Shown here one piece after another: positions 56,699-64,000 of a stretch of DNA of 64,000 bases. Every line of letters starts with the position of its first letter. Position 1 is the stretch's first letter. The stretch is from NCBI GenBank assembly GCA_029255685.2, contig CM055318.2:13521001-13585000 (forward strand). The letters are read 5' to 3'. Position numbers and translations under genes: made by a program. The notes beneath the pieces were generated by a model. That model did no database searches. It was not told the DNA's origin and saw only the letters and a list, made by a program, of their open reading frames with translations. This DNA comes from Silene conica (taxonomy: Eukaryota > Streptophyta > Magnoliopsida > Caryophyllales > Caryophyllaceae).

Positions 56699-58459
56699 CT
56701 ATGCTTCACTGGCTTTGCTCACTGCCTCACGCCACTTCTGAATTATAGGATCACTCTTCTGTCTTTCTCGAATCTCGGAATATAACTTAGGCTCGATCGT
56801 CAAATCCCCCATGGTTTCACCCTTCCTTATCACTGCGATTCCCATCTGTCCCAACTCACGATACATACTCAGTCTAGACATAGCTGTGCATAGAGCGTGA
56901 ACAGACTTCCTACTCAATGCATCAGCCACCACATTAGCTTTCCCTTCCTTGTACAAAATCTCCATGTCGTAATCTCCAATGAGCTCAATCCACCTCCTCT
57001 GACGCATGTTCAGCTCTCTCTGGGTGTAAATGTACTTCAGACTCTTATGATCGGAATATACCTTAAATGTAGCTCCATAGAGGTAATGTCGCCACAACTT
57101 AAGTGCAAAAACCACTGCTCCAAGTTCTAGATCATGCGTCGGATAATTCTCCTCATAAGGCTTCAGCTGTCTTGAAGCATAAGCAATCACTTTCCCGTTC
57201 TGCATTAGCACACAACCCAGACCCTTCTTAGAAGCATCCGTATAGACTTCGAAATTCTCACTCCCTTCTGGCAATGCAAGGATGGGAGCTGTAGTAAGAC
57301 GCTCCTTCAGGTCCAGAAATGCCCTTTCACAGCTCTCATCCCACACAAATCTATTCTCTTTCCGCATTAATGAGGTCATAGGTTTGGCTATCTTCGAGAA
57401 GTCTTTCACAAATCTCCGGTAGTAACCAGCCAGCCCCAAGAAACTTCGAATATCTGCCACATTCTTTGGTCGCTCCCACTTCGAAACGGCTTCAATCTTA
57501 CTAGGATCCACTGAAACACCTTCCTTAGACACCACATGGCCCAGAAAGGCAACCTTCTCGAGCCAGAATTCGCATTTACTCAACTTTGCATACAACTGAT
57601 GATCCCTCAACGTTTGCAGCACTAGGCTCAAATGCTTCGCATGCTCTTCCCTATCTTTTGAATACACCAAAATGTCATCGATAAACACTACCACAAACTG
57701 GTCTAGAAAGGGACTAAACACTCTGTTCATCAAATCCATGAAAACAGCAGGTGCGTTAGTCAAACCAAATGGCATCACCACAAATTCATAATGCCCATAC
57801 CTTGATCTGAACGCAGTCTTGTGGATGTCGGCATCTTTGATTCTCAGCTGATGATACCCAGACCTCAAATCAATCTTGGAAAACACACCAGCCCCACTCA
57901 ACTGGTCAAAAAGATCATCGATACGAGGTAGAGGGTACCTATTCTTGATCGTTACGTTTTTAAGCTCCCTATAGTCCACACACAGCCTCATGGTTCCATC
58001 CTTCTTCTTTACAAACAGCACCGGTGCTCCCCAAGGTGACACGCTCGGCCTCACATACCCCTTGCTTGCTAGCTCATCTAACTGCTTCCTCAGTTCCTTC
58101 AACTCCTTAGGTCCCATGCGGTAGGGTGCTTTAGAAATTGGTTCAGCCCCAGGTTTCAGGTCAATACCAAAATCTAAGTCCCTCTTTGGCGGTAACCCAG
58201 GAATTTCCTCTGGAAACACGTCTTCAAAATCCCTTATAACATCGATCTCCCTGGCTTGGGGTTTCTCTGCAGTCAGATCTCTCACATGGCACAACAGCAT
58301 CTCATCACCCCTCTTCAGACAGGTCTTCAGCGCATTGATGGTTATCAGCTTCAGTTTAGGTTTTACAGAATATCCCTTGTAGGACACCCTCACTCCCTTG
58401 GGTCCCCTCAAAGTGATCTTCCCTTGGTAGCAATCAATGTAGGCCTTATACTTTTTCAG
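56699..58459 (-). pseudogene. Element G reverse transcriptase and RNase H
   Basis: The frame is shared with gag-protease. RT motifs are [44 protein letters not shown], the catalytic [10 protein letters not shown] and [10 protein letters not shown]. RNase H follows with [32 protein letters not shown] and [10 protein letters not shown], then ADALSRK. All catalytic residues I can see are intact across this 1.7-kb segment. It is bounded by TAG 58460-58462 (tryptophan expected) upstream and TAG 56699-56701 downstream. Both can be explained by single C-to-T or G-to-A changes, since similarity continues across them in frame. Confidence 0.92.
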
Positions 58460-59923
58460 CTAATCCATACCCAGTATCACCTCAAAGCCACCCAAAGGAA
58501 ACTCTATCAAGTTCGACTCAAAACTTACATCTCCTACTTGGATCATTACATTGCTATAGACTCTATTACAAGCTATGGACTCACCAGATGGTATAGTTAC
58601 AGAATCAGCTATGACATCATATACATCAAGGCCTATAGCCCTAGCATGCTCCGCTGATATGAAAGAATGTGATGCACCAGTGTCAAACAAAACGAAAGTA
58701 GGAAAGGAATGTACTAGAAATGTACCAGTAACAACATGAGCATCCTCCTCTGCAGCCTCCTTGCCCATCATGAACAGGGTCCCACTTTTCTTAGCCCCAC
58801 TCTGGTTCACAGATCCCGCACCGCTCTGGTTACTAGCTTCTGCTAAGGTCTTCTTGAAATTACCATTGCCACTACCCTGATTTCCTTGATAGCGGTTCTG
58901 GTTGTTGTAATTACTGTAGTTTCGCTGATAGTTGTTACCTCCAGATCGGTTATTCCCAGAATAACTCGCATTCGGTGGTCTGAATCCTCCACTTTGATTT
59001 CCCCGATGATAACTGCTCCCAGCACTCTGTGTACACGACCAACACTCTATCTTCTTGTGTCCCGGTTTCCCACACTTGAAACATGTAGGAACTCCACCAC
59101 CAGATCCAGACATGGCTCGGTTACGCCCACGATTGGTGTTGTTCCCTTGCGCGCTGGTCGAAAAGAAGGATCGATACTGGTTATTCGGTTTCTTATTCCC
59201 TGAGCTTTCGGCCCCAGCTTCAGCTTTTCTCTTGTCACCCTTGGCTTTCTCTTCCTCTTTAATCATGATAGCGATTCTTTCTGCCTGGCCAACCCTCTCG
59301 TATATGTCTTCCACAGTCGTGGGCTTAGTTGCCAGTAAACTTCTCTTGATTTCAATGGTTAGCCATTTCTCAAACCTAGCAGCTAACATCTCTGATGTGT
59401 AGCCCAGGTCAGCTACATTCTCTGCCAGCTGCACAAACTTACTGTGATATGCTTCCACAGTCATCCCTTCGGTCATTTGGAAAGAATCGAACTCAGCTCT
59501 CAGCTTCCCTTTCACATGTTCTGGCACGAACTTAGAGGATAAAATCCCCTTGAACCCTTCCCAGCTTACATATTCGGACCCAATTTCTTCAGCGGCGGCC
59601 TTGATCTCTCCTTTGTTGTTGTTCCACCATAACCTAGCTGTACCATTTAGGTAGAATACAGCTTGGTCCACCTTCATTGATTCTGGCACCGACAACAGTT
59701 CAAAGATACTCTCGAATTCCCGGCACCATTCTGCAAGCAAACTTGGTGCCCCTTCCCCATCGTACTTGGTGGGGTTGTGTCTAGATATGTTATTGCTCAT
59801 TTTGGTTGCATCTGATTAAGTGTTTGCCCCAATCCTAGCTAAGAGTGCGGCGTTCATAGCTAGTAAGCGATCGAATTCCTCTTGTGACACGTTAGCAGTG
59901 TTGGGTTCTCTCCTAGGAGGCAT
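58460..59923 (-). pseudogene. gag: Element G gag and protease
   Basis: I place the start at 59923 (MPPRREPN..), the usual Tekay-type Gag N-terminus. A TAA at 59816-59818 (codon 36, CAA to TAA likely) leaves the later ATG at 59800 as the apparent start. The Retrotrans_gag core has EWCREFESIFELL, ARLWWNNNKGE and VEAYHSKFVQLAENV. The zinc knuckle is CFKCGKPGHKKIEC (about 59085-59044). An N/G/Q-rich linker precedes the protease active site LFDTGASHSF near 58690-58661 and ends at FEVILGMD. TAG at 58460-58462 occupies the usual tryptophan. Gag and protease in one frame with RT indicate a single-ORF polyprotein. Confidence 0.9.
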
Positions 59924-60218
59924 TTTGCTACACAGGTTTAACAAGTATATGAGAATAATCCTAGGTCATATTCTATTCCTTCATAGGTTTTCCTAGCATA
60001 CATAGTCTAGCATGCAACTCTTATCATACCTTTAATTGTTACTTGCATTACATATAGCTCTACCTATAGGCTTAGGGATCATATTACCGCATGCATATAG
60101 TCATACAATTCACATTCATATTCAACTCAGATACACCTCATGTTCTTAATATGTCAAACAACAATATATCATGCCTATCATCACTTAGTGTAAATCTCAT
60201 GCTTCACATCATGTATCA
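59924..60218 (-). other. Element G leader, cut by H
   Basis: Non-coding leader upstream of G gag on the minus strand. It does not reach a primer site or LTR before element H begins at 60219, so G's 5' end lies to the right of the window. Confidence 0.75.
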
Positions 60219-60489
60219 TGATGCGTGTCTATTTTATGATGTTTTTCATCTATTTTTACACGCATTTGGTCGCTCATTTACTATGTTTTAGCCCTTATTT
60301 CCCAACAATCGTGTACTTTCGTATTTTTATGCACTTTTGCAGATTTATGCGGAAAAGAGACGATTTAGCACCAAATTCATGTCCTCGAGTCTTTTGCATA
60401 ATTAAGGAACGAAGGAAAGTCAACTGGAGTCTTTATTTAAGTACCAAGAGTCAAAGCGAGAAGAAAACCGAAGGATTTCTATACGGAAG

Positions 60490-60625
60490 CGGTCGACCGA
60501 CCTATAATATGGGTCGGCCGACCAGGCCTAATTTTTATGAAGTCCAAAATCTGAAGAAAAGCCCAGAATTTGCTAAGCCCGTAAAAAGAGGTCGACCGAC
60601 CCACCAAAGTGGTCGACCGACCTCA
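60490..60625 (+). repeat. Two paired GGTCGACCGACC palindromes upstream of H TATA box
   Basis: Each pair has two GGTCGACCGACC-type 12-mers (one GGTCGGCCGACC) about 12-13 bases apart. Pair starts are 99 bp apart, ending about 74 bp before the TATA box. Two more pairs follow at 61139-61215 in the transcribed part. Confidence 0.82.
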
Positions 60626-60698
60626 GCGAAGCCCAGGAACGTTTTTTCGGAAAATAATTAGAAGTAGGAGTCTTTTAGGAAACTCTAATCTTTGGCCC

Positions 60699-60706
60699 TA
60701 TATAAA
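60699..60706 (+). promoter_or_regulatory. TATA box of element H LTR
   Basis: TATATAAA in GGCCC-TATATAAAC context, the same arrangement as in C (palindromes, then TATA box). Confidence 0.7.
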
Positions 60707-61138
60707 CTAATCTTGTGATTAGGGTTTAGGCATTCAGCAATATATTCAGTTTGATATCGAGTTTTATTGAGAAGAAGTTATAATTCTAGTTTTCATCTTT
60801 AGTTGTAATCTTTCAATATTTCTCAAGTACTTTAGTTTGTTCATCAATAATTCCCAAGCATTCAATAAAGTTGTTCCTTTCTGCCTTAACTCCGACTTTG
60901 GTAATTACTCTTTTAATCTAGTTTTATTATTGTTCTTATTACTATTGCATCCGGTTAAGATAGAATTCCCAAGCTTTATTGAATCTCGCATGTTTAGATT
61001 ATTTACTATGTTTACCATGTTTATTCCCAATTTTATAATCGTCTTAATAACCATGAGTAGCTAATTTTCATATGTTAGGATGTAGGGGATGAATATGCGT
61101 AGGTAGTAGAAATTCCGAGACCGACTTGTAGCAGAGCC

Positions 61139-61215
61139 GCGGTCGGCCGACTCAAATAGTGGGTCGGTCGACCGAGGCGGTGGTCGGCCGACTGGAATAG
61201 TTGGTCGGTCGACCA
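61139..61215 (+). repeat. Two adjacent palindromic pairs in R/U5 of H
   Basis: GGTCGGCCGACT and GGTCGGTCGACC alternate at 61141, 61162, 61182 and 61203, so two pairs stand back to back at 41-bp spacing rather than about 100. Confidence 0.8.
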
Positions 61216-61811
61216 CTCGCGCATGAATCCTGTTTCGTTTTTCCTTGTTGACTATAATATCCTACAATGAGACTGAAAGGAGACTTGTACGACGTTAGTA
61301 ATGACCTACCCAAGATTGAGAGATACGGGAAGGGCATTGGTTTACACCTTAAGACGACTAGGTTGCTTAAGACTGAAAGGTATGTGACCTAGGATTTAGG
61401 AATCACCCTTATTGTTGACACCCAATAATTTTGAGACCTAGGAACTAATAGCATAAGGCCGAAAGGAGCTATTAGGTACCATAGACCGAAAGGATATGTT
61501 ACATCCCTTACGCGACTGCAATACATGTTGACCTTAGGATTTATATTACCTTAGCTTTTTATTACCCAAACATCCTAGCATCCCTTTTATTATATTTTAT
61601 TCTCATCTTTTATTTCTTGTTTTATTTTAATCTTTGCTTAGACTTAGTAATCAAAAATCAAACCCCCAAAATTGTTACCTTTAAACATTAACACCAAACA
61701 ATAAACATTCCCCACCTCTCTGTGGTTCAACCCTGACTTTCACTATCTATAGTTTAAGTTTATGAATTATAAATTTTATCTTTGACACCCACAACGACGG
61801 GTATCAAATTT

Positions 61812-61829
61812 TGGCGCCGTTGCCGGGGA
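61812..61829 (+). other. Primer-binding site of H, complementary to tRNA-Asp
   Basis: TGGCGCCGTTGCCGGGGA, identical to the site of C, begins five bases after the LTR. Confidence 0.9.
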
Positions 61830-61929
61830 GGTGACGCCAGTGTTTATTGTTTTTTGTTTTAGTTTCTCTTTGTTTAAGGAACTTTTTGTTCCTTAAACCT
61901 TCTCACCATTTTCTTGTAGTTTCCATCTT

Positions 61930-64000
61930 ATGCGCAGGTCAGTTTAAGGAGAACTCCTACCACTTGACCACGAGCTTGAGAGGACTCTTAGAGAAAGGAG
62001 AAAGCAACTTCTAGCAAATCGGGAGGGAGGTTCACCATCCTCCTTATTTTAAGAAGACTTATTCGAACAACCATCATCACCACCTTCACCAAAAACACCA
62101 CCTTCACAACCAAATTCACCCAACAATCCACTTTCACCAAGAACACCACCTTTTACCTACTTTCCAGTTTTTCCAAAAGAAGAAGAAAACATGACCGAAG
62201 AAGCTACTATTGCCAGTCACTCCATGCCTCAGGCAAAGGACCTATACAAAGGGTTCACTTTACCTGCAGGTACTGGGAAGCCATTCGAGGCCAAGCCTGC
62301 CTATATCACTATGGTTGAAAGAAACCAATTTGGAGGCTCGGCCAATGAGGATGCTGCAAAGCATATTGAAATCTTCACAGATTACATATGCTCTATTGCA
62401 CCCCCAGAAGGAGTGACGCAGGACCAGATTAAGCAGACCATGTTTATCTTCTCTCTTAGGGACGCTGCGAGGGAGTGGTATAGAGATTTGGACCGCACTG
62501 CTGCGGGAGTCACGGATTGGAATACCCTAGCCTTAGCATTCTATAGAAAATACTATTCTGCATCCAAGACTAATGCTTTGAGGGCGCAGATTACAAATTT
62601 TAAGCAGGGCCCCAATGAGGACTTTAGTGAGGCGTGGGACAGGTTCAAGAGACTTGTTCGATCCATACCACATCACGGATTCGAACAATGGTTTCTTTGT
62701 AACCAGTTCTACAATGGCCTTTACGATGAAACATGGCCTATCTAGATGCTGCAGCTAATGGGAGATTTCAAGATAATTCAGGAGAGACTAAGGGTCTCAA
62801 ATTGATAGAAGATGTTGCTGTACACCGTGCTGAGCACGGAACTTCCAGAGGCAATCAAAGGAAATCTGAATACAACCTAGCAGCTATTGAGGCCTTGACG
62901 GCCAAGTTGGAAAAACTAGAAGCTGGAGGGAAGTTCGGTCTAGGAAGTGGGAGCAAGGGAGGAATTTATCAAGTGAACGCCGTTCAAGACGGACCCTTTG
63001 CTTGTGAGAGGTGCGGTGGAGAAGGGCACGTGTCCAAATTCTGTACTTCATCCAATGAAACATGTGCCGCTTTTCAACACTATCATGGGAACAATTTCTA
63101 TGACCCGAATAATAATAATGTCCATCCCAACATGAGGTGGACAAGCCAGAATGTTCTTAATCCACAACACATGCAACCTCAGCAAAATTCCACGTATGTC
63201 CCCCCACATAAGCAAGGTTTCCAAAAGCCACCCTTCAACCCTCAACCACCTTCAAATCCACCTCCCAACACCGACACTCTTATCCAAAATCTTATCGGGT
63301 TGGTTCAGAAGGAGTCTCAGGCTAGAGAGGCAGGGATGAAGATGTTAGAGTCTCAGATTTCTCAAATTGCGGGCAAGAATGATACTAGGGCTCCGGGTCA
63401 ACTTCCGACCAAAACGGACCAGAAGAAAGAGACTCTAAACATCATATTCATACGTAGTGGAGCTAAAGTGGGGGTCGAGAAGAAAAACAGCCGAGTAGCA
63501 GCGAGGAAGGTCGACCGACCCAGGAGCCAGGTCGACCGACCTCAGAGCAAAATCCGAAAATTTTCGCTGAACAGGAGAGTGGTCGACCGACCGAGGAACA
63601 TGGTCGACCGACCACCGAGGCAGAACCAGAAGCCCCTTTTTGTCCAGAATTACCAAATAACTTAAGAGATTTTCTTTTCCGGGGTGACAAGACCCCTAGG
63701 TTTCTGAAAAGGGCTGCAAATACTGAATCCTCAGCCCCTCCTTTCCCAGAAAGACTCATACCTATGAAGGATCAGGTATCTTTTGACAAATTTAAAGACG
63801 TAATTCGTTCATTAAATGTTCAAGTCCCGTTTCTAGAATTAGTCCAACAGGTACCTTCTTATCTTAAATTTATGAGACAACTTTGTCAAGAAAGAGGTCT
63901 TTAGATAAGGTTGAGTCGGTGGCCCTCACTGAAGAGTCATCTAGTTTTTTATCACATGTCATTGCCCCTCACAAATTAGAGGACCCTGGTAGTTTTTCTT
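61930..64000 (+). pseudogene. gag: Element H gag, partial and broken, continuing past the window
   Basis: I place the start at ATG 61930 by analogy with C (basic N-terminus with LERTLRERRK). TAA codons at 61945-61947 and 62050-62052 interrupt it, both explicable as CAA to TAA, so an apparent ATG appears only at 62191. The Retrotrans_gag core (AREWYRDLD, FSEAWDRFKRLVRSIPHHGF) lies at 62290-62730. The zinc knuckle CERCGGEGHVSKFC is near 63004-63045. A proline/glutamine-rich linker and a segment with four VDRP peptides (63508-63616) follow. One-base losses shift the frame near 62730, at the C4 run 63633-63636 and at the A3 run 63891-63893. The window ends at the EDPGSFS motif that precedes the protease. 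Confidence 0.85.
63508..63616 (+). repeat. Two palindromic pairs inside H gag coding sequence
   Basis: GGTCGACCGACC occurs at 63509, 63530, 63580 and 63602, as two pairs 71 bp apart. They lie in the gag frame and encode VDRP repeated four times. The same 12-mer is found in this element's LTR, so a non-coding module appears to have been accommodated as protein. Confidence 0.85.

Larger units (their letters stand above)
60219..61806 (+). repeat. Element H 5' LTR
   Basis: 1588 bp. TATATAAA at 60699-60706 is the likely core promoter. Two palindromic pairs sit upstream of it (60490-60526, 60589-60625) and two downstream (61139-61175, 61180-61215). The frame 60218-60661 is LTR sequence. Confidence 0.85.
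60219..64000 (+). mobile_element. Element H: Athila/Tat-like Ty3 retrotransposon, 5' part only
   Basis: LTR 60219-61806 (TGATGCGTG..GGGTATCA) is followed by a tRNA-Asp primer site and a gag reading on the plus strand that runs out of the window. It inserted into G's leader. The putative TSD is TATCA or a variant just before 60219, but the far end is not seen. LTR termini and primer match the style of C, while LTR body and gag differ, so it is a separate family of the same broad lineage. Confidence 0.88.

Overview
This is plant nuclear DNA, and more than nine tenths of it is nested LTR retrotransposon. The plant assignment rests on Athila-type and chromodomain-bearing Ty3 elements, a Ty1/Copia element, primer sites for plant tRNA-Asp and initiator tRNA-Met, Stowaway-like MITEs, a tRNA-derived SINE and a Helitron-type end. 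I see no host gene, no rRNA and no tRNA gene. The species cannot be named from the sequence; a flowering plant with a large, repeat-rich genome fits.

Layout. 1-4160 is AT-rich host DNA with small elements: two MITEs, a minisatellite beside a Helitron 3' end, and a SINE with perfect target-site duplications (TSDs). From 4161 to the right edge everything belongs to one oldest element, G, a minus-strand Tekay-like chromovirus, and the elements that landed in it. G's left LTR (4161-6083 + 45218-45772) was split by B (6084-45212, TSD GAAGT), a gag-only Copia-like element on the minus strand. B's left LTR was split by C (7150-37914, TSD GTCCT), a plus-strand Athila-like element with gag, pol and a post-pol ORF. 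C's post-pol ORF was split by D (16451-23860, TSD CGCTC), a gag-only Ty3-type element on the minus strand. C's 3' UTR received E (26130-34770, TSD GATGT), a plus-strand Copia element with full gag-pol. Back in G, the chromodomain end of pol was split by F (45987-55399, TSD GTAGC), a second gag-only Copia-like element on the minus strand. G's gag leader was split by H (60219 to beyond the window), a second Athila/Tat-like element on the plus strand. Insertion order: G, then B, F and H; C into B; D and E into C.

How the elements relate. E, B and F share LTR start (TGTTGG), polypurine tract, primer site, gag type and a conserved 3' noncoding block. E is therefore a plausible autonomous relative that could supply Pol to B and F. 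B and F both end their gag homology at a GT splice donor. About 90 bases downstream each has an AG acceptor followed by a short in-frame exon encoding the same KDKGKEK motif with mainly synonymous differences, so their real gag appears to be split by an intron.

The most unusual feature is a family of paired GC-rich palindromic modules, typically 80-115 bp apart with unrelated spacers. It occurs in one dialect (CAGCCGGT..CCGGCAGCCGGT..CCGGCTG) in C and D, and in another (GGTCGACCGACC pairs) in E and H. These belong to different retrotransposon lineages.

Coding damage is patterned. Every frameshift I could localise in C, E, G and H behaves as a one-base deletion, mostly in a homopolymer run. 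Ten of eleven in-frame stops are explicable as C-to-T or G-to-A changes.
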